Below are positions 1 to 8,556 of a stretch of DNA of 64,000 nucleotides, piece after piece (the first letter of the stretch is position 1; every line of letters starts with the position of its first letter). The notes beneath the pieces are model-generated. The model was not told the origin of the DNA. It did no database searches and was given only the letters and a program-made list of their open reading frames with translations. This stretch comes from Neptunomonas japonica DSM 18939 (GTDB taxonomy: Bacteria > Pseudomonadota > Gammaproteobacteria > Pseudomonadales > Balneatricaceae). Both the position numbers and the translations under genes were made by a program. The DNA lies in assembly GCF_000422765.1 (NCBI RefSeq), contig NZ_AUGR01000002.1:1-64000 (forward strand), read 5' to 3'.

Positions 1-50
1 TGTTCGCTAGGTTGCTTATCCTGATAAAGCTTTTGTAGCTTCGTCCTGAC

Positions 51-110
51 AAGCGCCCACACGAATTATCTGACCAATCTGTTAAAGAGCGCTTGAACGT
101 GTCGTTCAAG
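51..110 (-). promoter_or_regulatory. rRNA leader antitermination region (boxB-boxA-boxC)
   Basis: Read on the minus strand after P2 there is a perfect 8-bp hairpin CTTGAACG/CGTTCAAG (92-99 with 103-110; boxB), then GCTCTTTAACA (80-90; boxA), then a GTGTGGGCGC stretch (53-62; boxC). Order and sequence match the Nus-factor antitermination leader upstream of enterobacterial 16S rRNA. The 16S gene itself should start beyond position 1. Confidence 0.85.
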
Positions 111-120
111 TGAGGCGCAT

Positions 121-148
121 ATTCTACCGAACGCCTCGCTGGTGTCAA
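121..148 (-). promoter_or_regulatory. rRNA operon promoter P2
   Basis: On the minus strand a consensus -35 TTGACA (143-148) and -10 TAGAAT (121-126) are 16 bp apart, with discriminator ATGCGCCTC. It lies about 190 bp downstream of P1 in the same direction. The two promoters share the -10 sequence and spacing, the tandem arrangement known for rrn operons. Confidence 0.8.
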
Positions 149-307
149 CCTTTATTTTGCAACTTTCTGAAACTCATTTGGCTGCAAAACCAGACACCAA
201 CTACTAATCTAAAAACCTTGAAAATATGTTAATTATCAAGAACTTAAAAACCAGTACCTTCTCATCTAAGCCACCCTTTTGAGGGGCTTCCTTGGGAAGA
301 GGTGCGC

Positions 308-335
308 ATTCTACAGACACCCTCAAAGGAGTCAA
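308..335 (-). promoter_or_regulatory. rRNA operon promoter P1
   Basis: On the minus strand a -35 box TTGACT (330-335) is separated by 16 bp from a -10 box TAGAAT (308-313), followed by a GC-rich discriminator GCGCACC. An A/T-rich stretch upstream (about 340-375) could be an UP element. The 16-bp spacer and GC-rich discriminator are typical of stringently controlled rRNA promoters. It lies just beyond the tatC terminator and points off the left edge. Confidence 0.75.
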
Positions 336-386
336 CACCCAGCCCTAAAAAAAGTCATTTATTTGCCATAAAAGCCCTAAAACAAC

Positions 387-409
387 AAAGGCGCCACGAG
401 GGCGCCTTT
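387..409 (-). terminator. Terminator of the tat operon
   Basis: A perfect 9-bp stem AAAGGCGCC/GGCGCCTTT (387-395 with 401-409) with a 5-nt loop lies 27 bp after the tatC stop. On the minus strand it is followed by a T-rich GTTGTTTTAG. It separates tatC from rRNA promoter P1. Confidence 0.7.
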
Positions 410-435
410 ATTTTGATTTCTTACTACTGGATACA

Positions 436-1257
436 TTATGAATTCTGGCTATTTGCCTCATCTTCATCAATGGCAGCGTCTAACTCATCATCCAGATCAT
501 CTGCATCCTCTTCTGTTTTTTTCACGAAGAATTTGGACAGAACAATACCTAACTCAAACAACAACCACATAGGAAGAGCCAAAAGACTCTGCGAGATAAC
601 ATCCGGTGGTGTTAACAACATCCCGACAACAAAACAACATACCAGCACATAAGCACGCTTCTCTGTTAGCGCTTTTGCGGTAGTAGCGCCTGACCAGATC
701 AGTAATAGTGTTGCTATTGGGATTTCAAAAACAATTCCAAAAGCAAAGAACAACTTCAATACAAAATTTAAATAACTACTAATATCCGTCATGATAGCTA
801 CGCTTTCAGGACCCGTACTAGTAAAGAAGCCAAAAATCAGCGGGAAAACAACATAGTAGGCAAAAGCTATTCCGGCATAAAACAAAAACACACTGGAAAT
901 AAGCAACGGAGTTGCTAATCGCTTCTCATGATTATATAAGCCAGGAGCAATAAACCCCCATACTTGATGCAAGATGAAAGGAATACCAAGAAAAATTGCT
1001 AGCACTAACGTCAATTTAAACGGAGCAAAAAATGGCGAAGTGACATCGGTCGCTATCATACTGGTGCCTTCTGGCAGCAGCGCTGTTAGCGGTGCAGAAA
1101 GGTATTCATATAGATCATTAGCAAAATAGAACAAACAAAGAAACACAGCAAATACGATAATAAGAATACGCATCATGCGCTGGCGTAACTCTACAAGATG
1201 TGAGACCAACGTTTGTTCCTGCTCTTGCTTTGGCGTCTCGCCTAGCTGATTACTCAT
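436..1257 (-). CDS. tatC: Sec-independent protein translocase subunit TatC
   Basis: TatC is the multispanning inner-membrane receptor of the twin-arginine translocase; with TatB it binds RR signal peptides of folded cofactor proteins. The protein (273 residues from the chosen start) has the family's N-terminal LVSHLVELRQRMMR stretch and about six hydrophobic segments. The C-terminal tail is highly acidic (runs of D and E). I chose the ATG at 1257, nine codons inside the longest frame, because it overlaps the tatB stop by 8 bp (ATGAGTAA) and fits the usual N-terminus. It is last in tatA-tatB-tatC. A likely client in this window is the Tat-type DctP at 39096-40175. Confidence 0.95.
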   Translation of the reverse strand: MSNQLGETPKQEQEQTLVSHLVELRQRMMRILIIVFAVFLCLFYFANDLYEYLSAPLTALLPEGTSMIATDVTSPFFAPFKLTLVLAIFLGIPFILHQVWGFIAPGLYNHEKRLATPLLISSVFLFYAGIAFAYYVVFPLIFGFFTSTGPESVAIMTDISSYLNFVLKLFFAFGIVFEIPIATLLLIWSGATTAKALTEKRAYVLVCCFVVGMLLTPPDVISQSLLALPMWLLFELGIVLSKFFVKKTEEDADDLDDELDAAIDEDEANSQNS

Positions 1258-1615
1258 TAGCGGGCTTTTCAGGTTTAGCGACACTGGTAACAGCAGCTAC
1301 ATCATCGCTTTGTTCTGTGATTGGAGAAGAAGTCGCTGTAGCGATTGGAGAGTCATCTGCAAACGCCTGATTGAAAGGCTGCTTCATTTCATTTAGTTCT
1401 TTATCGAGCTCTTCTTTCTGGATAGAGGCCGTTCGTCTCATCTCATCAAGGCGCAGCTCTTCAGATATTTCACTCTGAATACTAGAAACAGCACGTTTAG
1501 CTCGCCCCATCCATAAGCCGACAGCACGCACAGCGGTCGGCAGCTTTTCGGGCCCCAGCACAATCAGCGCAACTACGCCTATTAATAGTATTTCAGCAAA
1601 ACCTATATCAAACAT
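1250..1615 (-). CDS. tatB: Sec-independent protein translocase subunit TatB
   Basis: TatB partners TatC in the twin-arginine signal-peptide receptor. The 121-residue protein has one N-terminal membrane helix (about residues 5-21), then the family's GPEKLP hinge and an amphipathic helix (KRAVSSIQSEI region), ending in a low-complexity Ser/Thr/Ala/Pro tail. It is rather short for a TatB. It starts 14 bp after tatA and overlaps tatC by 8 bp, so tatABC is one transcriptional and translational unit. Confidence 0.93.
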   Translation of the reverse strand: MFDIGFAEILLIGVVALIVLGPEKLPTAVRAVGLWMGRAKRAVSSIQSEISEELRLDEMRRTASIQKEELDKELNEMKQPFNQAFADDSPIATATSSPITEQSDDVAAVTSVAKPEKPANE

Positions 1616-1629
1616 TCAACAGATCCGTA

Positions 1630-1875
1630 TTATTTTTGATCAGTCGATTGTTCCTGCTTTGCTGCAGGCTTACTCTCTTCTGTAAAGCTAGCATCTTGCT
1701 CTTGTTGTTCAATTTTTTTTGCATCTTCAGGCTCTTCTTTAATCGCTTTTTTGAAGCCTTTTACTGCACTGCCTAAATCTCCACCAATATTGCGAAGCTT
1801 TTTAGTACCGAACAATAAAACAATGATTCCAAGTACGATCACTAACTGCCAAACACTAATTCCACCAAAACCCAT
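1630..1875 (-). CDS. tatA: Sec-independent protein translocase subunit TatA
   Basis: TatA forms the protein-conducting part of the twin-arginine pathway. The product is 81 residues, with a short membrane helix ([18 protein letters not shown]), the [14 protein letters not shown] hinge and amphipathic helix, then a charged Glu/Lys/Gln-rich tail. The ATG at 1875 is preferred to the upstream in-frame start at 1890 because a GAGGAGA ribosome site precedes it at good distance and the N-terminus [10 protein letters not shown] is the family's. First gene of tatABC, directly downstream of hisE as in Pseudomonas. Confidence 0.94.
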   Translation of the reverse strand: MGFGGISVWQLVIVLGIIVLLFGTKKLRNIGGDLGSAVKGFKKAIKEEPEDAKKIEQQEQDASFTEESKPAAKQEQSTDQK

Positions 1876-1938
1876 TTTATTTCTCCTCAATATCTAGAGC
1901 GCCAGAAGGCGATACAAATAACGCCATTGATAACGATT

Positions 1939-2271
1939 TTATGGCTTATTGCGCGATTCTTTTTCAACTAAGCCCGACATATCAAAACGGCGAGCCAACT
2001 CGTTTAAGACAGCTTGCGGCGACTCATCTAAATGAGACAGCATCACTAAGCTGTGAAACCATAGATCCGCAGTTTCATAAACCACATCACTTGTATTACC
2101 AGAAAGCTTGGCATCTTTTGCCGCAATAATTGTTTCTACTGCTTCTTCGCCAACTTTCTCTAAAATCTTATTCAGGCCTTTAGCATGTAGGCTTGCTACA
2201 TAAGAGGCTTCAGCAGGGGCATTTTTCCGCTCTTCAAGAATCTTGCCCAACTGTGTCAACACATCACTCAT
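1939..2271 (-). CDS. hisE: Phosphoribosyl-ATP pyrophosphatase HisE
   Basis: HisE hydrolyses phosphoribosyl-ATP to phosphoribosyl-AMP and PPi, the second step of histidine synthesis. The 110-residue protein is the all-alpha MazG-like type; the [21 protein letters not shown] segment carries the acidic metal-binding residues. It lies 8 bp after hisI, which does the next step, so the two are separate genes here rather than the fused HisIE of enteric bacteria. The rest of the his pathway is not in the window. Confidence 0.95.
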   Translation of the reverse strand: MSDVLTQLGKILEERKNAPAEASYVASLHAKGLNKILEKVGEEAVETIIAAKDAKLSGNTSDVVYETADLWFHSLVMLSHLDESPQAVLNELARRFDMSGLVEKESRNKP

Positions 2272-2279
2272 CGGACTAC

Positions 2280-2669
2280 TTACCCTTTGTAGATGTCATC
2301 AGGATTTTTGAGGACAGGATCAACAGGCTCCCATTGGCCATCACGCAAGACGCTATAAAAACAGCTCTCTCTTCCTGTATGACAAGCAATTCCACCCTTT
2401 TGCTCAACTTGCAGCACAAGCACATCATTATCGCAGTCTAACCGCACTTCATGAAGAACCTGCACATGTCCTGACTCTTCGCCTTTACGCCATAACTTCT
2501 GACGAGAACGCGACCAATAAATAGCACGCTGCTCAGTAACCGTAAGCTGTAATGCTTCCTGGTTCATCCAAGCAACCATCAGTATGCGCCCAGTTTTATA
2601 ATCCTGAGCGATTGCAGGTATCAGACCTTTCTCATCCCACTTAATACTTTCTAGCCAACTATCTGTCAT
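2280..2669 (-). CDS. hisI: Phosphoribosyl-AMP cyclohydrolase HisI
   Basis: HisI opens the adenine ring of phosphoribosyl-AMP, the third histidine step, using Zn2+ and Mg2+. The 129-residue product shows [18 protein letters not shown], the acidic CDNDV metal site and the [14 protein letters not shown] motif with the zinc cysteines. I moved the start to the ATG at 2669 ([15 protein letters not shown]) because it matches the family N-terminus; the longer frame to 2717 adds 16 residues that fit nothing. Upstream ribosome site is weak. It precedes hisE by 8 bp. Confidence 0.93.
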   Translation of the reverse strand: MTDSWLESIKWDEKGLIPAIAQDYKTGRILMVAWMNQEALQLTVTEQRAIYWSRSRQKLWRKGEESGHVQVLHEVRLDCDNDVLVLQVEQKGGIACHTGRESCFYSVLRDGQWEPVDPVLKNPDDIYKG

Positions 2670-2764
2670 TTTTCTACAACTATTCGGTCTCAGAGAAGGG
2701 CAAGCATACCGGATCAACTAGATAAGCTCCATCCCAGATATTACTCATATTGATCTATCTCTAC

Positions 2765-4393
2765 TTATTTAAGGAGAAGATAAACACCTAAACCACCTAA
2801 TGCCCAGCCCATCAAACTCAACTGCTCTAGCCATTCATGACTAGGCCCGTGCCCAAACCACAATGCAGCAACAATACAAGGAACCGCAAGCAATCTCTTT
2901 CTGCTAGCTTTATGACTGCGCTCTTCCTCTTTTTGAGCAAGCTCTATCATGGCCGTACGATTTTGCAGTGGTTGATTTTTAACCTGTTGCAAGGTATCAA
3001 AAGCAAGCTGAGGAATATGCGGCATTTTATCCAGCCAGTCTGGAACCTGCTGCTTTAGTGTCCTATAAGCAGCCTTAGGACCCACTCTATCTTTCATCCA
3101 TGACTCAAGAAAAGGCTTACCTGTTTGCCACAAGTCTAGTTCTGGATACAACTGCCTGCCCAAGCCTTCAATATTCAACAAGGTTTTTTGCAACAATACT
3201 AGCTGCGGCTGCACTTCCATATTGAAGCGCCGAGCTGTTTGAAATAGCCCCAATAATACCTGCCCAAAAGAGATATCTTTTAGCGGTTTATTAAAGATTG
3301 GTTCACATACACTGCGAATTGCTGTCTCAAACGCTGTGACATTTGTATCAGCAGGCACCCAGCCAGAATCAATATGCAGCTGTGCAACTTGACGGTAGTC
3401 CCGTGTAAAGAAAGCTAAGAAGTTACGCGCAAGGTAACTTTGGTCTTCTGCTGTTAACGAGCCAATAATTCCAAAGTCAACAGCGATATATTGAGGTGTT
3501 ACTGGGTTCTCTCGTGAAACAAAAATATTTCCTGGATGCATATCAGCATGAAAGAAGCTATCTCTGAACACTTGAGTGAAAAAAATCTCAACTCCACGTT
3601 CAGCTAAGGTTTTCATATCGGTTCCTTGCGCCCGAAGCTCGCCCACTTCGGCTACAGGAATACCATAGATGCGCTCCATAACTAAGACATTTTGGCGTGT
3701 GAGATCCCAATAGATTTCAGGCACATAAAGAATATCTGAATCTTCAAAGTTACGTTTGAGCTGGGAGCCGTTTGCCGCTTCTTTTCTTAAATCCAGTTCA
3801 TCAAACAGGGTTTGCTCATATTCAGCGACTACTTCGACAGGGCGTAACCTGCGCCCTTCCTGCCATGCAGCATGAACCAAGTGCGCAAGCGTATACAATA
3901 ATGCTACGTCTTTTCTAATGGTTTTGACTATGCCTGGACGAATAACTTTTACAACAGCTTCGCGACCATCTATTAACGTTGCTTCATGGACTTGCGCAAC
4001 CGATGCTGAGGCTAGCGGCTCAACATTAAAAGCAGCAAACAACTCAGCTACCGGCTTGCCCAATGATTTTTCGATTATTAACTGAGCTTGCGGGCCAGAA
4101 AATGGAGGAACATTGTCTTGTAATCGCTTTAGTTCATTGGCGATATCATCGGGCAGCAAGTCTCTACGCGTTGATAGCATTTGCCCGAACTTTATGAAAA
4201 CAGGCCCCAGCGATTCCAAAGCCAAACGCAGGCGAACACCTCGTGGCTGCGTCGCTTTAATCAAGTATCGCCACGGCATTAAATACAGGAGAACTCTCAG
4301 ATACCAAGGCAATGGCAAATCATCAAAAAAGGTATCAAGACGATAACGAATAATAGTATTAGCTATTTTCAAACTTCGGGAGAGGCGTCGCAC
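2765..4393 (-). CDS. ubiB: Ubiquinone biosynthesis regulatory kinase-like protein UbiB
   Basis: UbiB is an atypical (ADCK/ABC1) kinase-like ATPase needed for aerobic ubiquinone synthesis, tethered to the inner membrane. The 542-residue protein shows the signature KFGQMLSTR (KxGQ), the invariant lysine region [10 protein letters not shown], the catalytic-loop HADMHPGN and VDFG, and two C-terminal hydrophobic helices. The start is GTG at 4393, a match to the family N-terminus; no strong ribosome site is visible. Downstream hisI-hisE-tatABC is the conserved order, but the usual upstream partners ubiE and ubiJ are absent and a diguanylate cyclase is there instead. Confidence 0.94.
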   Translation of the reverse strand: MRRLSRSLKIANTIIRYRLDTFFDDLPLPWYLRVLLYLMPWRYLIKATQPRGVRLRLALESLGPVFIKFGQMLSTRRDLLPDDIANELKRLQDNVPPFSGPQAQLIIEKSLGKPVAELFAAFNVEPLASASVAQVHEATLIDGREAVVKVIRPGIVKTIRKDVALLYTLAHLVHAAWQEGRRLRPVEVVAEYEQTLFDELDLRKEAANGSQLKRNFEDSDILYVPEIYWDLTRQNVLVMERIYGIPVAEVGELRAQGTDMKTLAERGVEIFFTQVFRDSFFHADMHPGNIFVSRENPVTPQYIAVDFGIIGSLTAEDQSYLARNFLAFFTRDYRQVAQLHIDSGWVPADTNVTAFETAIRSVCEPIFNKPLKDISFGQVLLGLFQTARRFNMEVQPQLVLLQKTLLNIEGLGRQLYPELDLWQTGKPFLESWMKDRVGPKAAYRTLKQQVPDWLDKMPHIPQLAFDTLQQVKNQPLQNRTAMIELAQKEEERSHKASRKRLLAVPCIVAALWFGHGPSHEWLEQLSLMGWALGGLGVYLLLK

Positions 4394-4466
4394 CGGGAAA
4401 AATCCTATAAATACAGAGCTAAATCAGCGGCACAAGTGTGCCCGTTCCCGCTCGATAGGTAAAGCG

Positions 4467-6008
4467 TTAGCCGATACAAACACGGTTACGCCCTTCTTGC
4501 TTCGCTTTATAAAGCGCTGCATCAGCACGATCAAATAATGCATCCTTAGTATCTGTCTCACGCGTCTGGGTCACCCCAAAAGACATCGTGATCGTCACGG
4601 GCTTACCATGAAAGTTGAAAGGGCTCTTACTAATAGACTCTCGCAGCTTTTCAATCGCTTTAGCGCCCTCTTCCGCTTCTGTTGCCGGCATAAGAATAAC
4701 AAATTCTTCTCCACCAAAGCGCGCAACAAAATCAGAAGCTCGTAAGTTTCGCAATAGCACCCGAGAAATCAAACGTAAAACCTTATCTCCAGCTAAGTGT
4801 CCATACGTATCGTTAATACGTTTAAAAAAGTCTAGATCGCCAACAGCCACTGAAAAGCCTTGCTTATATCGCCCCCAACGCTCAAATTCTTTATTCAAGT
4901 GATCATCATACGCAGAACGGTTAGGTAGCCCGGTGAGAGAGTCCGTTCTAGCTTTTAAACGCTCTTCTTCCATATGCGCTTTAACACGCTTGGTTTCTTC
5001 CTCCATTTCTGAAACATGCTGCATCAAGGCATCATAACGCGCATGCAACCGCTCGTCACGATCCTCCTCCCCGCGCTTAAACTCATCCATCGCGCGCACA
5101 ATTTCAAGGAGTTGGGATGAAACTGACATCTTCAACTCACTTAAATCATGGGAGTCTTTCACTACCTTACTAATAGCACCAACATCGTGCCTTACCTGTT
5201 GATCCAACTGCTTATGTGCATCACCAGCGATAGCTTGCTCGGTATGACTTTCTTCAAGAAAACCCTGCACTTCAACTAGCTGGGTATTCAAATTAATCAG
5301 ATAGTTTTCAAAGTCTTCATTACTAGTAACCGCGGCCAGCTGAGCTAGCTCAACCACTTTTGCAAGAACACCTGTCAATTGCTCTAATGTAAGGCCTTTT
5401 TCAATACTGATTACTAAATCATGTGCTTTTTTTCTTCCCTCTCTAGTCAGATTAAGCACACCAATTAATTGAATAAGCTCTGAGCCAATCAAAGACAAAT
5501 CAACATCAACGGCTAACTGGTTTTTTGCTGTGCTTAGCTCCGTTTTCATCGAAGCCAACACCTTGACTTGCACAGCAACAAGAGAATTGATTAACGGGGG
5601 AAATTTATACAAGCGCTCCACAGAGTCAGCCGTAACACTCTCTAATTCCGCTAATGTATTAAGCTCCGATGCACCAACCCTGAAGTGTTTTTTTAACTGA
5701 TGAACCCAGGCTATTACGGCATTAGTAATAGACTGGGAAGTATCTTCCCTGGATTGATCTAGCTTACGCACATGTTTTTCTATGCTAGTAATAACTTTTT
5801 TTGATGGAGAGACCTGCGTAGGGCTATTAAGCGTGTTGCGTAGTGATGTAAGCGCCTGGTCTAAATCAGGAGATTGCCCCTGAAGCCCAAGCGTCATATG
5901 AGAAACGGCCAAGCGTAACTGGTCATTGCTCTGGTTTTTCTCCAGTTTATCAATTTCCAACGCCGCTTCTTTATACTTCTTTTTCCAGTCGATAGGTTCC
6001 TTACTCAC
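4467..6008 (-). CDS. Diguanylate cyclase with long helical N-terminus
   Basis: The C-terminal third (about residues 355-513) is a GGDEF domain that should make c-di-GMP from two GTP. It starts at DSLTGLPNR, has FGGEEF (GGEEF at 432-436), and an RASD inhibitory I-site (423-426), so feedback control is likely. The first 350 residues contain no membrane segment and no recognised sensor; they are helical and rich in Leu, Lys, Glu and Gln, with likely coiled coil at 300-350. Start is GTG at 6008. It is the first gene before ubiB (74 bp gap) on the same strand. The input signal is unknown. Confidence 0.88.
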   Translation of the reverse strand: MSKEPIDWKKKYKEAALEIDKLEKNQSNDQLRLAVSHMTLGLQGQSPDLDQALTSLRNTLNSPTQVSPSKKVITSIEKHVRKLDQSREDTSQSITNAVIAWVHQLKKHFRVGASELNTLAELESVTADSVERLYKFPPLINSLVAVQVKVLASMKTELSTAKNQLAVDVDLSLIGSELIQLIGVLNLTREGRKKAHDLVISIEKGLTLEQLTGVLAKVVELAQLAAVTSNEDFENYLINLNTQLVEVQGFLEESHTEQAIAGDAHKQLDQQVRHDVGAISKVVKDSHDLSELKMSVSSQLLEIVRAMDEFKRGEEDRDERLHARYDALMQHVSEMEEETKRVKAHMEEERLKARTDSLTGLPNRSAYDDHLNKEFERWGRYKQGFSVAVGDLDFFKRINDTYGHLAGDKVLRLISRVLLRNLRASDFVARFGGEEFVILMPATEAEEGAKAIEKLRESISKSPFNFHGKPVTITMSFGVTQTRETDTKDALFDRADAALYKAKQEGRNRVCIG

Positions 6009-6087
6009 TCTGTCTATCCGTTTATTGATGGCTACTCATTTAATATTAGTTCAAAGAAGCCGTATTTCCTATCATACAGTTACGAAA

Positions 6088-6110
6088 AAGCCGCCTATAT
6101 AAGGCGGCTT
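6088..6110 (-). terminator. Terminator of dsbA
   Basis: Stem AAGCCGCCT/AGGCGGCTT (6088-6096 with 6102-6110), 5-nt loop, followed on the minus strand by TTTTTCG. It lies just after the dsbA stop at 6132. Confidence 0.8.
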
Positions 6111-6131
6111 ATTTATCGCAAAGCTACACGC

Positions 6132-6764
6132 TTATTGCGCTAACGCTTTTTGCTCTTTTTCAACGAGGTAATTAACAACATCTAGCATCTGCTTTTGCCC
6201 ACCAGCCATGACCGCTGTGATACGATACTTGCCATTCACAACAAGCGATGGCACACCGTCCACCTGATAGCCACGCACTTTGGAATCACCTTGATTCATT
6301 TTAGTATTCACCGCAAATGAACTAAAAGTTTTTTCGAACTTAGCTCGATCAACGCCCAGGTCAGCATAATAATCTGCTAGATCATCCATATTTCTGAAAC
6401 GCTTTTTCTGAAGATGAATTGCATCAAACATCGGTTGATGTGTTTTTTCTACATCACCTAGTAACTCGGCCGTGTAATAAGCACGCGCCATAGGTTCCCA
6501 GCTACGACCAAACACAACAGGAATTCGCTTAAAGTCGACAATTTCTGACTGTCTCTTGTGCCATGCCTCAAGCATTGGCTCAAAACTATTACAATGAGGA
6601 CAAGGGTAACCGAACAACTCTGTGACCTCGACTTTTGTGGGATCAGCTGTCTTAACAGTAGAAGGCAACTCTACAAAATGTTTGCCCGCTTCATACTCTT
6701 GTGCAGCCGAAGCCGTTGTACCTAAGCCTAAAACCAATAGGACAGACATTAAAGTCTTCCACAT
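6132..6764 (-). CDS. dsbA: Periplasmic thiol:disulfide oxidoreductase DsbA
   Basis: DsbA introduces disulfide bonds into exported proteins. The 210-residue precursor has a Sec signal peptide (about 1-20, ending TTASA), then a thioredoxin fold with an inserted helical domain. The active site is CPHC at residues 55-58, the same dipeptide as in E. coli DsbA, and the cis-proline is in VDGVPSLVV. A client nearby could be the cysteine-rich protein at 33994. It has its own terminator on each side and is probably monocistronic. Confidence 0.95.
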   Translation of the reverse strand: MWKTLMSVLLVLGLGTTASAAQEYEAGKHFVELPSTVKTADPTKVEVTELFGYPCPHCNSFEPMLEAWHKRQSEIVDFKRIPVVFGRSWEPMARAYYTAELLGDVEKTHQPMFDAIHLQKKRFRNMDDLADYYADLGVDRAKFEKTFSSFAVNTKMNQGDSKVRGYQVDGVPSLVVNGKYRITAVMAGGQKQMLDVVNYLVEKEQKALAQ

Positions 6765-6837
6765 ATTATTTCTCCGATTACATTGTCTGACTTTTCAATC
6801 TGACAATGACTACATTAAAGGGTTCACCCATAAACAC

Positions 6838-6863
6838 AAAAAGGCAGCCGAAGCTGCCTTTTT
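6838..6863 (-). terminator. Terminator of the cytochrome c4 gene
   Basis: Stem AAGGCAGC/GCTGCCTT (6841-6848 with 6853-6860). On the minus strand the loop is TTCG and the stem is followed by TTTTTG, a strong intrinsic terminator. The other strand also ends in a T run, so it may work both ways. Confidence 0.88.
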
Positions 6864-6880
6864 TATAAATAGCTTAAGAC

Positions 6881-7483
6881 TTAATATAAGCCTTGAACAT
6901 AACTAGAAACAGCTTTGATCTCTACATCGCTAAGTTTAGCAGCGATATCACGCATCATTGCTTGCGGGTCATTGCTACGCGAGCCTACACGAAAATCTTT
7001 CAACTGTTTTTCAGCATAAGCAGCATGCTGCCCACCTACTGCGGGGAAACCTGCAGCAGCCATGCCTTTACCATTAGCTGCATGACAAGCAGTACAGGCT
7101 GGAATACCCTTTTTAGCCAAACCTGCACGATAAATTTGCTGGCCCAGCTCTAACTGATCCTTAGCAACTTTTCCGCCTTGAATAGCGTTACCAGAGTAAT
7201 ACGCGGCAATATCTTCCATATCCTGATCGCTCAGGTTATCTAACAAGCCAGTCATCTCTACAACAGGACGAGTTCCCGCTTTAATCTCTTTCATCTGCTT
7301 AACGAGATAAGTGGCATTTTGGCCTGCTAACTTAGGAAAGTTGGCAATTGCACTGTTACCGTCTGCACTATGGCATGCCGCGCAGACTGCTGTTTTTCCT
7401 TTTCCCGCTGTCGCATCACCTGCCGCATTCGCTACACCAGTGATACCTAAGGTTAACAGTAAGCCGATCAGTAGTTTATTCAT
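6881..7483 (-). CDS. Dihaem cytochrome c4
   Basis: Cytochrome c4 carries electrons in the periplasm, usually from the bc1 complex to cbb3-type or other terminal oxidases. The 200-residue protein has a Sec signal peptide (about 1-20, GVANA) and two similar halves, each with a haem c site: CAACH at 34-38 and CTACH at 130-134. Distal methionines are likely in the AMMRD region and its first-half counterpart. The length is normal for the family. Next to dsbA and engB, as in Pseudomonas and relatives. Confidence 0.94.
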   Translation of the reverse strand: MNKLLIGLLLTLGITGVANAAGDATAGKGKTAVCAACHSADGNSAIANFPKLAGQNATYLVKQMKEIKAGTRPVVEMTGLLDNLSDQDMEDIAAYYSGNAIQGGKVAKDQLELGQQIYRAGLAKKGIPACTACHAANGKGMAAAGFPAVGGQHAAYAEKQLKDFRVGSRSNDPQAMMRDIAAKLSDVEIKAVSSYVQGLY

Positions 7484-7520
7484 GATTAACCCAGACTCTT
7501 GTCATTCAGTAAAATGAATG

Positions 7521-7549
7521 TTTATTTTAACATCAACAAGTGACGTCAA
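7521..7549 (-). promoter_or_regulatory. Candidate promoter of the cytochrome c4 gene
   Basis: Minus strand: -35 TTGACG (7544-7549), 17-bp spacer, -10-like AATAAA (7521-7526), about 40 bp upstream of the start at 7483. The -10 match is poor, so this is tentative. Confidence 0.35.
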
Positions 7550-7670
7550 AACAAACCGTAAATCTTTATTATGCCTTGCCACTAGAGCTAGACTCTGTTC
7601 AAGGGTAAAATTTGGCGGCATTATAACTTAATATCCACACAAACTGGAACGGTTAATATAGAACCAATCC

Positions 7671-7687
7671 CTTTAGGTAACCTAAAG
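7671..7687 (+). promoter_or_regulatory. Perfect inverted repeat just before the engB start
   Basis: CTTTAGGTAACCTAAAG is an 8-bp perfect inverted repeat with a single central base, ending 3 bp before the engB ATG at 7691. It covers the place where the ribosome site should be. As RNA the central loop would be too tight for the full stem, so a DNA operator or a shorter hairpin is possible. Function is unknown. Confidence 0.45.
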
Positions 7688-7690
7688 TCT

Positions 7691-8344
7691 ATGACTGCTA
7701 ACGTGAATTCTATCCATTATAACGCTGCTCGTTTTTTGATCAGTGCCGATAAATTGAGCCAGTGTCCAGAAGATAGCGGAGCAGAAGTTGCGTTTGCAGG
7801 GCGTTCTAACGCAGGTAAGTCCAGCGCTATTAATGCACTTACGAATAACGGAAAGCTTGCCCGCACCTCTAAAACGCCGGGAAGAACTCAACTTATCAAC
7901 TTTTTTGACCTGAACATTGAAGGGTTACGCCTAGTTGACCTACCTGGCTACGGTTATGCAAAAGTGCCTATCGCCATGAAAGAGCACTGGCAAAAGCATC
8001 TAGACCAGTATTTACAACAGCGTTACAGCTTAAAAGGCGTGGTGTTAGTGATGGATATTCGCCACCCAATGAAAGAATTTGATTTGATGATGATCGAGTG
8101 GTGTAAATCAACACACGTTCCATTGCATGTACTATTAACTAAAGCAGACAAGTTAAAACGTGGCCCTGCCCAATCAATCGTATTAACACTGCGCAAAGAA
8201 CTAACACAGATATTAGGCGATAAGGTCAGTGTACAGTCCTTCTCTTCTTTAAAGCGCGCGGGTGTTGATATCTTGAGTGCACGCTTGGATGAGTGGCTGT
8301 CACAAGGTTTTGATGAATACGAAGAAGAACCAGAAGAAAGCTAA
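7691..8344 (+). CDS. engB: Ribosome biogenesis GTPase EngB (YihA/YsxC)
   Basis: EngB is an essential TRAFAC-class GTPase acting in late 50S subunit assembly. The 217-residue protein shows G1 GRSNAGKSS (37-45), the G2 region KTPGRTQ, G3 DLPGYG, and G4 TKAD near residue 151. The C-terminal end is an acidic tail (EYEEEPEES). The ATG at 7691 fits the family N-terminus. It converges with polA, the arrangement known in E. coli and Pseudomonas, and the intergenic gap between them is structured. Confidence 0.95.
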   Translation: MTANVNSIHYNAARFLISADKLSQCPEDSGAEVAFAGRSNAGKSSAINALTNNGKLARTSKTPGRTQLINFFDLNIEGLRLVDLPGYGYAKVPIAMKEHWQKHLDQYLQQRYSLKGVVLVMDIRHPMKEFDLMMIEWCKSTHVPLHVLLTKADKLKRGPAQSIVLTLRKELTQILGDKVSVQSFSSLKRAGVDILSARLDEWLSQGFDEYEEEPEES

Positions 8345-8359
8345 GTGATGTAAATAGAT

Positions 8360-8401
8360 CCCCAGACAAAGCCCTGAAGGGGGAGAGGGCTATATCTGGG
8401 G
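8360..8401. other. Nested stem-loop between engB and polA
   Basis: An outer stem CCCCAGA/TCTGGGG (8360-8366 with 8395-8401) encloses an inner stem AGCCCT/AGGGCT (8370-8375 with 8386-8391). No clear T-run follows on either strand. In E. coli this gap holds Spot 42 RNA and in Pseudomonas ErsA; a shared identity is only suggested by position and by the CCCCAG-type hairpin. It may alternatively be a convergent terminator. Confidence 0.4.
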
Positions 8402-8462
8402 TAATGCATCCTGCTATAAATACACATCGGTACTGTTTGTACTGAACTATCGTACTGAACAC

Positions 8463-8524
8463 TAAAAAGGGGAACTTTTACGATGTATATAACTAATGAC
8501 TACCAAGTTATTAGTTAAGTTCCC
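8463..8524 (-). terminator. Long hairpin terminator of polA
   Basis: Outer stem GGGAACTT/AAGTTCCC (8470-8477 with 8517-8524) encloses AACTAAT/ATTAGTT (8491-8497 with 8510-8516). On the minus strand the closing arm is followed by TTTTTAG (8463-8469), giving an intrinsic terminator about 30 bp after the polA stop. Confidence 0.6.
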
Positions 8525-8556
8525 GGATTGTTCAAAAAAAATACAGTTTATTGAAA

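Noticed and set aside
302-652. Plus-strand open frame of 116 codons
   Set aside because: It runs through rRNA promoter P1, the tat terminator and the antisense of tatC; its product is low-complexity serine/asparagine and fits nothing.
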